Notes: generated from the sequence alone by a model not told the origin. Shown: positions 34,826-43,694, counted from the first letter of the stretch. The stretch is DNA of 64,000 nt from Natronobacterium haloterrestre (GCF_900112205.1 NZ_FOKW01000006.1:62001-126000), one strand, 5' to 3'. Made by a program: numbers and translations.

Positions 34826-35688
34826 CCGTCGTGGTGAAAATCGGCGGCGCACGCGCCGTCGACCCCGAAGGGGCGCTCGCGGACGTCGCGACCCTCGTTG
34901 AAGGGGGAGAACAGGTGGTCCTCACTCACGGCGGCTCCACCGCCGTCGACGAGACCCTCGAGGACCTCGGGCAGGAACCGACCTACGTCGAGACGCCCGG
35001 CGGCGTCGTCGGACGCTTCACCGACGAGGAGACGATGGACGTCTTCAAGATGGTGATGCCGGGCAAACTCAACACCGATCTCGTCGAGAGCCTGCAGAAC
35101 GCGGGCGTCGACGCGGTGGGACTGTCGGGAACCGACGGCAAACTCCTCGAGGGCAAGCGCAAGTCCGCCGTCCGCGTGAAAGAGGACGGCAAGAAGAAGA
35201 TCAAGCGCGGCGACCACTCGGGGACGATCGACTCGGTCAACGCGGACCTGCTCGAGACGCTGCTCTCGAGTGGCTACACGCCCGTCGTCTCCGTCCCCGT
35301 GCTGGGACGGGAGAAAGACGGCGGCTACACCGCGGTCAACGCCGATGCCGACCGCGCTGCCGCAGCGATCGCGGGCGCGCTCGAGGCCGACCTCGTCGTG
35401 CTGACGGACGTCGCGGGGATCTACGAGGATCCCGACGACGAGTCGACGAAGATCGACTCGGCCGCAACGCCCGCGGAGTTCGAGACGATCAAAGCGGCCG
35501 CCGAGGGGTTCATGACGAAGAAGGTCATGGCCGCCGAGGAGGCCCTGGAGAGCGGTGCCTCGAGCGTGACGGTCGCGACGGCCAACGCCGACGCGCCCGT
35601 CACCGACGCGCTCGAGGGCGGGGGCACGACCCTCGAGTCGGGCGCGCTCGCGGATTCGGACGCCACTGAGACGGAGGTGGCCCAATGA
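34822..35688 (+). CDS. argB: [LysW]-glutamate kinase (ArgB/LysZ)
   Basis: 288 residues from the GTG at 34822. Phosphorylates the gamma-carboxylate of LysW-bound glutamate. Amino-acid kinase fold: VVKIGGARAVD, VLTHGGSTAVDETL, GLSGTDGKLL, NADADRAAAAIA and LVVLTDVAGIYEDPDD. The C-terminal ~15 residues are acidic. Its stop overlaps the argD start. Unlike the other genes of the block it is separated from its upstream partner (140-bp spacer with a short ORF). Confidence 0.95.
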   Translation: MTVVVKIGGARAVDPEGALADVATLVEGGEQVVLTHGGSTAVDETLEDLGQEPTYVETPGGVVGRFTDEETMDVFKMVMPGKLNTDLVESLQNAGVDAVGLSGTDGKLLEGKRKSAVRVKEDGKKKIKRGDHSGTIDSVNADLLETLLSSGYTPVVSVPVLGREKDGGYTAVNADADRAAAAIAGALEADLVVLTDVAGIYEDPDDESTKIDSAATPAEFETIKAAAEGFMTKKVMAAEEALESGASSVTVATANADAPVTDALEGGGTTLESGALADSDATETEVAQ

Positions 35689-36833
35689 GCGGGTTCGTCT
35701 TCTCCGAGAAGCCGATCGGCATCGAATCCGGCGAGGGGGTCACCCTCGTCGCCGAGGACGGCACCGAGTACCTCGACTTCGGCGCGAGCTACGCCTGTAC
35801 CCCGACGGGCCACTGTCATCCCGACGTGGTCGAGGCGGTACAGGAGCAGGCCGCCGAGTTGCTGTACGTCCAGGGGTCGTACCCCGTCGAGTCGCGGACG
35901 ACGCTCCACGAGAAACTGGGGGCGCTCGCCCCCGGCGGGATCGGGAACGTCTGGCTCTGCAACTCCGGTACCGAAGCCAACGAGGCCGCGCTGAAGTTCG
36001 CCCGCAGCGCGACCGACGGGACGAAGATCGTCGCCGCGAAGCGGGCCTTCCACGGCCGCACCGCCGGCACGCTGTCGGCGACCTGGAAACCGAAGTACAA
36101 GAAACCGTTCGAGCCGCTGCTCGAGGACCACGTCGAGTTCGTCGACTACGGCGACGAGGAGGAACTGGCCGCGGCGGTCGACGACGACACCGCGGCGGTC
36201 ATCCTCGAGCCGATCCAGGGGGAGGGCGGGATCCATCCCGCGCCCCAGTCGTACCTCGAGACGGCCCGCGAGGTCACCGAGGCGACCGACACGGCGCTGA
36301 TCTTCGACGAGATCCAGACCGGAATCGGCCGCACGGGCGACCTCTGGGCCTGCGAGGGGTACGGCGTCGTGCCGGACATCCTGACGACGGCGAAGGGGAT
36401 CGCCAGCGGCCTCCCGATGGGCGCGACGCTCTGTGCCGACTGGATCGCCGAGAACGCGGGGCCCCACGGCTCGACGTTCTCGGGCAATCCGGTCGTCGCC
36501 GCCGCCGCGAACGCCACCCTCGAGGTCGTCGTCGAGGAGGACCTGCCGGGCAACGCCGCCGAGGTCGGGAGCTACCTGCAGGACGAACTCGCGGCGCTCG
36601 ACGCCCCCATCCGCGACGTCCGCGGCGAGGGACTGATGCTCGGCGTCGAGGTGAAACGCGGGGCAAACCGCGTCCTGCGTGACCTCGCGCTCGAGCACGG
36701 GGTGCTCGCGCTGCCGGCGGGTCGCAGCGTCGTCCGCCTGCTCCCGCCGCTGGTCCTCGAGGAGAGCCACGCCGACGCGGTCGTCGCCGCGCTTGGCGAC
36801 GTGCTGACGCCGGACGCCAGGGCCCAGTCATGA
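35685..36833 (+). CDS. argD: [LysW]-gamma-semialdehyde aminotransferase (ArgD/LysJ)
   Basis: 382 residues, class III PLP aminotransferase. Moves an amino group from glutamate to the LysW-bound semialdehyde. VWLCNSGTEANEAALK and FHGRTAGTLSATWK bind PLP, FDEIQTGIGRTG holds the Asp and Gln, and the Schiff-base Lys is in DILTTAKGIASGLP. Overlaps argB and argE by 4 bases each (ATGA). Confidence 0.95.
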   Translation: MSGFVFSEKPIGIESGEGVTLVAEDGTEYLDFGASYACTPTGHCHPDVVEAVQEQAAELLYVQGSYPVESRTTLHEKLGALAPGGIGNVWLCNSGTEANEAALKFARSATDGTKIVAAKRAFHGRTAGTLSATWKPKYKKPFEPLLEDHVEFVDYGDEEELAAAVDDDTAAVILEPIQGEGGIHPAPQSYLETAREVTEATDTALIFDEIQTGIGRTGDLWACEGYGVVPDILTTAKGIASGLPMGATLCADWIAENAGPHGSTFSGNPVVAAAANATLEVVVEEDLPGNAAEVGSYLQDELAALDAPIRDVRGEGLMLGVEVKRGANRVLRDLALEHGVLALPAGRSVVRLLPPLVLEESHADAVVAALGDVLTPDARAQS

Positions 36834-37960
36834 GCGCGAGCGTCGACACCGCGGACGTCCCCCTCGAGGAGGCGCGCAACCTCCTGATCGATCTCGTCTC
36901 GATCCCATCGCCCTCCGGCGAGGAGTCGGAGGCGGCCGACCGGCTGGTCGAGTTCTTCTCGGCCCACGGTCGCGAGGCGTGGATCGACGAGGTGGGCAAC
37001 GTTCGCGCGCCCGCTGACGACGCCGTGTTGCTGACGTCCCACGTCGACACCGTCCCCGGTCAGGTCCCGGTCGAGGTCCAGCCGGCCGACGCCGAGGACC
37101 TCGAGGCCGACGTGGCCGAGGATGAGGGCGAGGACGTCCTCTGGGGTCGCGGGAGCGTCGACGCCACGGGGCCGCTCGCGGCGATGGCCGCCGCGGCGGT
37201 CCGAACGGGCGTCTCGTTCGTCGGCGTCGTCGGCGAGGAGACGAATTCCCGGGGAGCCCGCCACCTGGTCGTCGACCGCGAGGAACCGGACGCGGTCGTC
37301 AACGGCGAACCGAGCGGGACCGACGGGATCACGCTCGGCTACCGCGGCTTTCTGGTCGGCACGTACGTCGCCTCGAGCGAGTCGGGCCATACCTCCCGTC
37401 CGGAGCCGAACGCGATCCAGCACGCGACGGAGTGGTGGACGAGCGTCGAGGAGGCGTTCGATCCGGACTCCGATCCGGACACGGACGGCGGGGACGTCCC
37501 CGTCTTCGAACAGGTGACCGCCAAACCCGTCGCCATCGACGGCGGCATCAGCGACGACGGGCTCTCCGTGGAGGCGACCCTCGAGGCACAGCTCCGGGTG
37601 CCCCCCTCGATGGACGTCGAGACGGTCCGCGAGACGGCCGAGGCGGAACTCGAGATCGGCACCGTCTCCTGGGCCGAACCGATCCCGCCGGTGATGGAAA
37701 GTCCCCGGACCGAGGTGGCCCGTGCGTTCCGCGCGGCGATCCGGAAGGAAGGCGAGGATCCCCGGCTCCTGCGCAAGACCGGCACCAGCGACATGAACCT
37801 CTATGCCGGCGCGTGGGATTGCCCGATGGCGACCTACGGCCCCGGCAACTCCGACCTGGATCACGCGCCGGACGAACGGCTCTCGCTCGCGGAGTTCGAC
37901 CGGTCGGTGGCCGTCCTCGAGCGCGTCGCGACGACGCTCGCCGGAAACGGGGACGACTGA
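36830..37960 (+). CDS. argE: [LysW]-ornithine hydrolase (ArgE/LysK)
   Basis: 376 residues, M20 metallopeptidase. Releases ornithine from LysW. Metal ligands: TSHVDTVPGQ (His, Asp), GRGSVDATGPL (Asp), VGEETNSRGARH (Glu-Glu), and the C-terminal TGTSDMNLYAG. A variable acidic insert lies around 215-235 (PDSDPDTDGGD). Last gene of the overlapping block; argF, which makes citrulline, does not follow. Confidence 0.94.
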   Translation: MSASVDTADVPLEEARNLLIDLVSIPSPSGEESEAADRLVEFFSAHGREAWIDEVGNVRAPADDAVLLTSHVDTVPGQVPVEVQPADAEDLEADVAEDEGEDVLWGRGSVDATGPLAAMAAAAVRTGVSFVGVVGEETNSRGARHLVVDREEPDAVVNGEPSGTDGITLGYRGFLVGTYVASSESGHTSRPEPNAIQHATEWWTSVEEAFDPDSDPDTDGGDVPVFEQVTAKPVAIDGGISDDGLSVEATLEAQLRVPPSMDVETVRETAEAELEIGTVSWAEPIPPVMESPRTEVARAFRAAIRKEGEDPRLLRKTGTSDMNLYAGAWDCPMATYGPGNSDLDHAPDERLSLAEFDRSVAVLERVATTLAGNGDD

Positions 37961-38027
37961 CCGGGGCGGCACGGGTTCTCGAACTCTGCCTCGGTGCGGC
38001 CGCGGCCCCTCGAGTTCGGGTCGGGCT

Positions 38028-38528
38028 CTAGTCCATCAGGCGCCCGACGACGAGCGCGTAGCCGAGCCCGAGCAAGGCACCGAACAGGAGGTGATCCACG
38101 ATCGGATCGACGGCGAGGAAGTCGATCGGTTCTGCGGTCGTGAACGCGTACTCGACCAGCAGGAAGTTCCAGACGACGACGACGTTGCCGACCCACAGCG
38201 CGACGCCGTAGCCGAACCCGAGGACGGTCCCGATCGGGATCGATTCCGCTGCCGAGCGGAGCCGCTCGTGGTAGACGAGCGCGCCGAAGCCGGCACCGAA
38301 GACGATGCTGTACCCGATGTGGATCACCCACCACAGCTGAAACTCCGGCAGCGCCGCGAGGACCCCCGCGGACGAGCCCAGGCCTGCCGCGTTGAGCAGC
38401 GGCCGGGTAAGGCCGGCGACTCCGCCGACGACAGCTGCCTGTGGCCAGTGTGCGTAGGTGATGATGCTGCGGTTCGGTACGTCCGGTTCGGTCTCGCCGG
38501 TCGCGTCGACCTCTGTTTCGGTCCCCAT
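38028..38528 (-). CDS. four-helix membrane protein, paralogue A
   Basis: 166 residues from the ATG at 38528. An acidic N terminus is followed by four hydrophobic segments; key stretches are WWVIHIGYSIVFGAGFGALVY and VDHLLFGALLGLGYALVV. The layout matches the 39044 protein (VIHVSHGAVLGVVFAALL, LVGHAAYGIILGLAYA). Haloarchaeal relatives are often mislabelled as histidine kinases, in my recollection. AT-rich promoter AATAAATA about 25 bp upstream on the minus strand. Confidence 0.7.
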   Translation of the reverse strand: MGTETEVDATGETEPDVPNRSIITYAHWPQAAVVGGVAGLTRPLLNAAGLGSSAGVLAALPEFQLWWVIHIGYSIVFGAGFGALVYHERLRSAAESIPIGTVLGFGYGVALWVGNVVVVWNFLLVEYAFTTAEPIDFLAVDPIVDHLLFGALLGLGYALVVGRLMD

Positions 38529-38883
38529 ACGACGAGGTGGCGAGCAAGCGGTTGTATTTATTACAACAATTATCGGATTCTGGGAACGATAACTGAGCGG
38601 GCATGCGGCCCTGCCGTCCTGTCGAGACGGGTGGGCTTCCGAGAGCAGCGAGTGGGCAACTGCAGTGTCGACTCCGCGGCCCGGTCCGGGGATCGACGTC
38701 GCGACTCGCCCGGACCGAGCCAGTGGTGTTCTGGGTGCGGGACACCCGCTGCTCGAGCGCTCTCTCCGGCATAAATGCCGTATTTCTCCCCTCAACCGGC
38801 TGTTGACTCCCGGTCCGAAACGGTTCTTTTTCTGAACTATCGGTATCAGTTATAGGTCGACGACGAGGATCGACGAAACGAGT
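38529..38883. other. 355-bp gap with divergent promoters
   Basis: The right-to-left promoter TAATAAATACAACC (38549-38562) serves the 38528 gene. Toward the right end GGTTCTTTTTCTGAACTATC and GTATCAGTTATAGG (38822-38857) look like a promoter for the 25-residue protein. The middle 200 bp shows no feature I can support. Confidence 0.5.
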
Positions 38884-38961
38884 ATGGAGTTCAGGGTGGT
38901 GATCGGCGTCCTCATCATGCTGCTCGGGCCGGCGGCGCTGGTCGTGCTTTACCTGCTGTAG
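38884..38961 (+). CDS. 25-residue single-span membrane microprotein
   Basis: ATG at 38884. The product is an acidic-then-basic start (MEFR) and one continuous helix (VVIGVLIMLLGPAALVVLYL). It has its own AT-rich promoter (GGTATCAGTTATAGG about 30 bp before the ATG) and lies between two related membrane proteins. Its codons end almost wholly in G or C, as in real genes here. Confidence 0.5.
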   Translation: MEFRVVIGVLIMLLGPAALVVLYLL

Positions 38962-39043
38962 GCCCCGGGCCGGCGCAGTCCGTGGGAGCCGAATGGGAAC
39001 GCGGGGTTGGGGAACCCCGGGGAGCCGACGGAAAGCAGCCGAC

Positions 39044-39514
39044 CTATCGCGCCAGCCCCGCGTACGCCAGACCGAGAATGATCCCGTAGGCAGCGTGCCC
39101 GACGAGGCTCTCGAGTGCCACGTTTGGCACGGACGGTCCCATCTCGAACCCGACCGCCGAGAGCCAGATCGGCATCACGACGACGGCCAGGACTGCCCAG
39201 ACGGCGATTCCGTACGCGAGGCCGGCGACGGTGGCCCTGCCGGGACGGAGGTCCCGTCGGCCGGTTCCCACCAGCAGCGCTGCGAAGACGACGCCGAGGA
39301 CGGCACCGTGGGAAACGTGGATGACCATCCCGGCGAGTCCACCCTCCAGGCCGTACATCGAAGGGATCGCCATCTCGAGGACGCCGGGCGTCTGCAGCGC
39401 CATCAGCGCCCCGAAGACGATCGCCCCGACGATGCCGCCGACGGTGCCGGCTTGCCAGGGCGGGAGTGCGGTCGACGTTCGTTCTACGGTCGGTCGTTCG
39501 GCTTCTTGTGCCAT
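39044..39514 (-). CDS. four-helix membrane protein, paralogue B
   Basis: 156 residues. Four hydrophobic segments: GTVGGIVGAIVFGALMAL, GMVIHVSHGAVLGVVFAALL, GIAVWAVLAVVVMPIWL, LVGHAAYGIILGLAYAG. Conserved His residues lie in helix 2 and helix 4, shared in part with paralogue A at 38028. Function unknown. Promoter ATAGATCCACATG region upstream on the minus strand. Confidence 0.7.
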   Translation of the reverse strand: MAQEAERPTVERTSTALPPWQAGTVGGIVGAIVFGALMALQTPGVLEMAIPSMYGLEGGLAGMVIHVSHGAVLGVVFAALLVGTGRRDLRPGRATVAGLAYGIAVWAVLAVVVMPIWLSAVGFEMGPSVPNVALESLVGHAAYGIILGLAYAGLAR

Positions 39515-39607
39515 GTGGATCTATAGCACAGGGGGTGTAGTAGCGGTATCCCGGTCTGGCGTCGCTCGTACACGGCCGCCGAACGGGACGATGGGGGGAT
39601 CGGCGAC

Positions 39608-39619
39608 GTGGGGTTCTTT
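39608..39619 (+). promoter_or_regulatory. shared promoter box, copy 1
   Basis: GTGGGGTTCTTT, 25 nt before the ATG at 39645. The same 12-mer precedes the next gene at nearly the same distance. The TTCTTT part sits at the TATA/BRE position of a leaderless promoter. Confidence 0.6.
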
Positions 39620-39644
39620 GGGACCGAGACACACAGCCATACCC

Positions 39645-39896
39645 ATGGCGGACACCGTACGGATCTCGGCCGGCGAACTCGTGGCCGACGCGATCCTCGA
39701 GGCGATCGAGGACGGTCGGCGGGTCGTGATCACGACGACGATGCTCGGCGAGGAACACGAGGTGACGCTTCGGTACGACGGCTCCGTCTACTACTGCGAC
39801 ACGCCGACGCGGCTCCACCGCCACGAGAGCGAACGGGAGATGCGCCGCTGTATCCGGAAAAACGGCTACGTCAAGGATCCCTCGGAGCAGGAGTAA
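39645..39896 (+). CDS. 83-residue conserved haloarchaeal protein
   Basis: From the ATG at 39645. Helix (GELVADAILEAIEDG) then a beta hairpin (RRVVITTTMLGEEHEVTLRYDGSVYYC, given here in part) and a basic C terminus (ESEREMRRCIRKNGYVKDP). No known catalytic motif. The shared promoter box suggests co-regulation with the TrmB-like gene downstream. Confidence 0.7.
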   Translation: MADTVRISAGELVADAILEAIEDGRRVVITTTMLGEEHEVTLRYDGSVYYCDTPTRLHRHESEREMRRCIRKNGYVKDPSEQE

Positions 39897-39911
39897 CGGC
39901 GCGGACAGTGT

Positions 39912-39923
39912 GTGGGGTTCTTT
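39912..39923 (+). promoter_or_regulatory. shared promoter box, copy 2
   Basis: GTGGGGTTCTTT, 24 nt before the ATG at 39948, identical to copy 1 over all 12 bases. The sequences around the boxes differ. Confidence 0.6.
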
Positions 39924-39947
39924 CATACCTGCGTTCGTACGGAGCGT

Positions 39948-40367
39948 ATGGCGACGGACCCGCAACACCGACTCGGCGAACTCCTCGAGGATTCGGACCC
40001 GCCGTTCGAGAAGGTAATGAGCTGTGTGTTCGGGATCGAGGATCACGAAACGCGGACTTACCTCGCGCTCTGTGAGCGGCCCGGGAGTACGATCGACGAA
40101 CTCGCGACGGTCCTCGACCGGGACCGGAGTACGATCAACCGGTCGCTGTCGACGCTGCAGGACCGTGGACTCGTCGAGCGCGACCGGCGACTGCTCGAGG
40201 GCGGCGGCTACGTTTACCAGTACACCGCGGTCGAACTCCCGGACGCCAAGGAGATGCTCCACGAGGCGCTGAACGCGTGGACGCGGTCGGTCCACGGCGT
40301 GATCGACGAGTTCGACGCCGACCGGGAGCGACCGAGACCGGGGGTCCGATCCGACCCCCGGGAGTAA
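39948..40367 (+). CDS. TrmB-like helix-turn-helix regulator
   Basis: 139 residues. Winged helix: VMSCVFGIEDHETRTYLAL, RPGSTIDELATVLDRDRSTI as the recognition part, LSTLQDRGLVERDRRLLEGG as the wing, then a helix (LPDAKEMLHEALNAWTRSVH) for dimerisation. Like TrmB but without the sugar-binding domain; close to the MarR/TrmB single-domain regulators of haloarchaea. Possibly autoregulated through the shared promoter box. Confidence 0.85.
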   Translation: MATDPQHRLGELLEDSDPPFEKVMSCVFGIEDHETRTYLALCERPGSTIDELATVLDRDRSTINRSLSTLQDRGLVERDRRLLEGGGYVYQYTAVELPDAKEMLHEALNAWTRSVHGVIDEFDADRERPRPGVRSDPRE

Positions 40368-40414
40368 CGCCGCATCCGCTCACTTTTTCCCGCTCGCTTA
40401 CCTCTCGGACGACA

Positions 40415-41692
40415 ATGAGTCTCAGCCTCTCGGCCGACCGGCCGACCGTACCCGGCGTCGCGGACGACGGCGTCTGGCTCGAGTGTATCGCCTGCGGCGA
40501 CACCTTCGCGCCGTTCGAGGACGTCCGCTACACCTGCGACGAGTGCGACGGACTGCTCGAGGTACGCTATGCCGACCTCCCCACGTTCGAGGACTTCTCG
40601 GGACGCGGCGTCTGGCGCTACGCCGACGCCCTCCCGCTCTCCGAGGGCGTCACGACCCAGGAGGGGGCGACGCCGCTGTACGAGGTCCCCCGACTCGAAG
40701 CCGACGTCGGGGTCGAGGCGCTGCGGATCAAACACGAGGGGATGAACCCGACGGGGTCGTTCAAGGACCGCGGGATGACCGTCGGCGTCGCCGTCGCACG
40801 AGAACTGGGCGTCGGGCGGCTCGCCTGTGCCTCTACCGGCAATACGAGCGCCGCGCTGGCGGCCTACGGCTCGCGGGGCGGCATGGAGACGCTCGTCCTC
40901 CTGCCCGCGGGGAAGGTCGCCGCCGGGAAGGTCGGCCAGGCCGCGCTCCACGACGCGCGCATCCTCGAGGTCGACGGTAACTTCGACGCCTGTCTCGATA
41001 TCGTCCGGGAACTCGCCGAGCGCGGGGAGGCCTACCTGCTGAATTCGCTGAACCCGTTCCGACTCGAGGGCCAGAAGACGATCGGCCTCGAGATCCTCGA
41101 AGGGTTCCGCGACGACTACGGGGCCTTCCCGGACCGGATCGTCCTGCCGGTCGGCAACGCGGGCAACACCGCGGCGCTGTACAAGGCGTTCCGCGAACTC
41201 GTCCAGGCGGGCGCGGTCGAGGAGCGCGAGGTGCCGAAACTGACCGGCGTCCAGGCCGAGGGCGCGGCGCCGATGGTCGAGGCGGTCGAGAACGGGGCCG
41301 ACGAAGTCCGCCGCTGGGAGGAGGTCGAGACCCGGGCGACTGCGATCCGGATCGGCAACCCCGTGAACGCGCCGAAGGCGCTGCCCGGCATCCGCGAGAC
41401 CGGCGGCACCGCGATCGCGGTCTCGGACGACGAGATCACCGAGGCCCAGCGCGACCTCGCGGCGGAGGGCATCGGCGTCGAACCGGCCTCCGCGGCGTCG
41501 GTCGCCGGCCTCCGGAAGCTGCGTGCGGCGGGGATCGTCGCCGACGACGAGCGAGTCGCCTGCCTGACCACGGGCCACCTGCTCAAGGACCCAGACGCGG
41601 CGGCGGCCGCGGGGAACGAGCCCGAACCCGTGCCGGCCGACACCGGGGGCATTCTCGCACACCTCGAGGGCAGGAATTCGTCGGAGCAGTAG
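40415..41692 (+). CDS. thrC: threonine synthase
   Basis: 425 residues from the ATG at 40415. Converts O-phosphohomoserine to threonine with PLP. A zinc-ribbon-like N terminus (LECIACGDTF, TCDECDGLLEVRY) is typical of archaeal ThrC. PLP Lys in PTGSFKDRGMTVG; ASTGNTSAALAAYGSRGG binds phosphate; PVGNAGN and CLTTGHLLKDP follow. Monocistronic. Confidence 0.94.
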   Translation: MSLSLSADRPTVPGVADDGVWLECIACGDTFAPFEDVRYTCDECDGLLEVRYADLPTFEDFSGRGVWRYADALPLSEGVTTQEGATPLYEVPRLEADVGVEALRIKHEGMNPTGSFKDRGMTVGVAVARELGVGRLACASTGNTSAALAAYGSRGGMETLVLLPAGKVAAGKVGQAALHDARILEVDGNFDACLDIVRELAERGEAYLLNSLNPFRLEGQKTIGLEILEGFRDDYGAFPDRIVLPVGNAGNTAALYKAFRELVQAGAVEEREVPKLTGVQAEGAAPMVEAVENGADEVRRWEEVETRATAIRIGNPVNAPKALPGIRETGGTAIAVSDDEITEAQRDLAAEGIGVEPASAASVAGLRKLRAAGIVADDERVACLTTGHLLKDPDAAAAAGNEPEPVPADTGGILAHLEGRNSSEQ

Positions 41693-41798
41693 AGCGACGG
41701 CGTCCTCGCGCGCCTCGAAGCGAGCACTCTCGACCGCCGCGTCTGACGGTCGGCTGACTGAACCTTTTTGCCGAGAGTCGTATACCGCCATTCGGCCC

Positions 41799-42245
41799 AT
41801 GTCCGCCGAGCAACGACCCCCCACGACCCGCTACCACCGTCGGGAGCCCCGACCCGACGACGTGACTCGAGAGGCGACGACTGACCCCGACTCCAGTGAT
41901 GAACCCGACGTCAGGGACGGCGAACACGAGTACGAGTACCGGTTCCGGTCACCGGAGGCGTCCTCGCGGTCCCCGCGGTCCCGATCACCCGACGATACCG
42001 ACCTCTCGACCCGTATCGAACGCGCTCGACTCCAGTCCCGCGTGACGGCGCTCGAGCGCGCGCTGACGACCAGCGAGCGCCGTCGGCGATCCGTCATTAC
42101 GCAGTACGAGCGGCTGCTCGAGGACCGAACCGAGGCCCTCGAGGGGGCCGGCACCCGTGACCATGACGGCGACAGCAACCGCGACCGCGATCGCGACCGC
42201 GACCCGGGCCTCCTGGGCCGTCTCCTCGAGCGCTGGCGTCGCTGA
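41799..42245 (+). CDS. basic/acidic coiled-coil protein with RD repeats
   Basis: 148 residues. Residues 1-65 are disordered and charged; about 66-115 is a coiled coil (TRIERARLQSRVTALERALT, RRSVITQYERLLEDRTEAL). Near the end is an (RD)n run from hexamer repeats CGCGAC (42180-42203), then a short amphipathic helix (GLLGRLLERWRR). Unknown function; it could be a small membrane- or DNA-associated scaffold. Confidence 0.6.
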   Translation: MSAEQRPPTTRYHRREPRPDDVTREATTDPDSSDEPDVRDGEHEYEYRFRSPEASSRSPRSRSPDDTDLSTRIERARLQSRVTALERALTTSERRRRSVITQYERLLEDRTEALEGAGTRDHDGDSNRDRDRDRDPGLLGRLLERWRR

Positions 42246-42408
42246 CGCCGACAGTCGTAGCGCCGCCCTACTCGCGTAGCCGGCCCGTACGCTGGCCGCC
42301 CGTTCGACCGACGCGATGGGCGGCCGACCGCCTCTGATCTCGGAACCGATGATTGTCTCGAAATCCGCCATTACAGGATTATTGTGAAAAATGATTAAGT
42401 TTAGGATC

Positions 42409-42430
42409 GGTCATAGCATCCCGTATGACC
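42409..42430. promoter_or_regulatory. inverted repeat over the start of the sugar-binding protein gene
   Basis: GGTCATA and TATGACC are perfect complements separated by 8 bp, and the start codon ATG (42425) lies in the right arm. The TATA box GATTAAGTTTA is at 42393-42403. A repressor bound here would cover the initiation site. Confidence 0.55.
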
Positions 42431-43693
42431 GAACCTAACGGTCAGTTCGATCGGCGTACCGTGCTACGAGGAATGGGTGGCGGAGCCGTCGGACTCGCGG
42501 GAGTGGGGATCGGCGTCGCGGGATCGGCGGCCGCACAGGAAGCGCTTACCGTAACCGGCGTCTGGACCGGCGGCGAGGAGGAGGACTTCCTCGCCGTCGT
42601 CGATTACGTCGAGGACCAGACGGGGATCGACATCACGTATCAGCCGCGGGACACGGAAGCCATTCTGACGGGAACGCTGATGGATTACGAGGCCGGAGTC
42701 GCAACCGCCGACATCGTCGTGATGCCGTCGCCGGCCCGGATCCAGTCCGACGCGGAGCGTGGCCACCTGGCAGCGATGGGGGACGTCTGGGACCCCGACG
42801 AGTTCGCGACCGACGCGGATCAGGTGAGCGCCGACGGCGAAATATACGCGGCGCCGTTCAAGATGGACCTCAAGCCGGGGTTCTGGTACCGCCAGTCGTT
42901 CTTCGAGGACAACGGTCTCGAGGAGCCCGAGGATTACGACGAATTCCTCGACCTGCTCGAGGAGATCGACGGGGTTTCGGGCGTCGAGGCTCCGATCGCG
43001 TCCGGAAACGGGGACGGCTGGCCCCTGAGCGACGTGACGGAGGGGTTCATCATCCGACAGGAGAACGGGGGACAACTCCAGCGGGGACTCGTCGACGGCG
43101 ATACCCAGTTTACCGACGAGCGTGTCGTCGCCGCCTTCGAGGAAATACAGGACCTCCTCCAGGCGGGCTACTTCAGCGAGGTGCGGGACTTCGGCGTCCA
43201 GTACGAGTTCTTCTGGGAGAACGAGACGCCGCTTTACTTCATGGGGTCGTGGACGCCGGCGTTCGAGGCGATCCAGGATCCGGACGACCTCGGCTACTTC
43301 ATGATCCCTGGTGCGGAGGCGATGGTCGCCGCCGAGAACTGGTTTACGGTGCCACAGTACTCGGAGAACGTCGAGGCGGCGCGAACGGCAGTCGAGACGT
43401 TCGTCTCCGCCGAGGGCCAGCAGGTCTGGGCCGAACGGGGGGGCTTCATCGCCTCGAACGCGCAGGTGCCGGACGAGGCATACGACGTGGAGATCATGGG
43501 CGACCTCGCGGACCGGGCCGACGAGGTGGATCTCGTTCCCGACCTCGACGACACGGTGGGCGATCCGTTCCAGTCGGAGTTCTGGGCGTCGCTGACCGGC
43601 CTCTGGGCACGTCCGGACCAAGACGTCACCTCGCTGGTCGACTCGCTCGCCGACCTCCTGCAGGAATCCGTGGCGGACGGGGGCGGGCTGTGA
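42425..43693 (+). CDS. sugar ABC transporter substrate-binding protein
   Basis: 422 residues. Tat signal (DRRTVLRGMGGGAVGLAG) ending in AGSAAAQEA, with no lipobox Cys, so it may be cleaved by signal peptidase I or tethered by the adjacent permease. The rest matches family 1 sugar-binding proteins: an ITYQPRDTEAIL-type strand, MASPLKMD-like PFKMDLKPGFWYR, and WPLSDVTEGFIIRQ. Transport target unknown. It is convergent with its probable permease genes, which is unusual. Confidence 0.88.
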   Translation: MTEPNGQFDRRTVLRGMGGGAVGLAGVGIGVAGSAAAQEALTVTGVWTGGEEEDFLAVVDYVEDQTGIDITYQPRDTEAILTGTLMDYEAGVATADIVVMPSPARIQSDAERGHLAAMGDVWDPDEFATDADQVSADGEIYAAPFKMDLKPGFWYRQSFFEDNGLEEPEDYDEFLDLLEEIDGVSGVEAPIASGNGDGWPLSDVTEGFIIRQENGGQLQRGLVDGDTQFTDERVVAAFEEIQDLLQAGYFSEVRDFGVQYEFFWENETPLYFMGSWTPAFEAIQDPDDLGYFMIPGAEAMVAAENWFTVPQYSENVEAARTAVETFVSAEGQQVWAERGGFIASNAQVPDEAYDVEIMGDLADRADEVDLVPDLDDTVGDPFQSEFWASLTGLWARPDQDVTSLVDSLADLLQESVADGGGL

Positions 43694-43694
43694 C

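Noticed and set aside
32555-37960. Lysine biosynthesis through alpha-aminoadipate
   Set aside because: No homocitrate synthase or homoaconitase genes nearby, and argG/argH adjoin; arginine is the better reading, though bifunctionality cannot be excluded.
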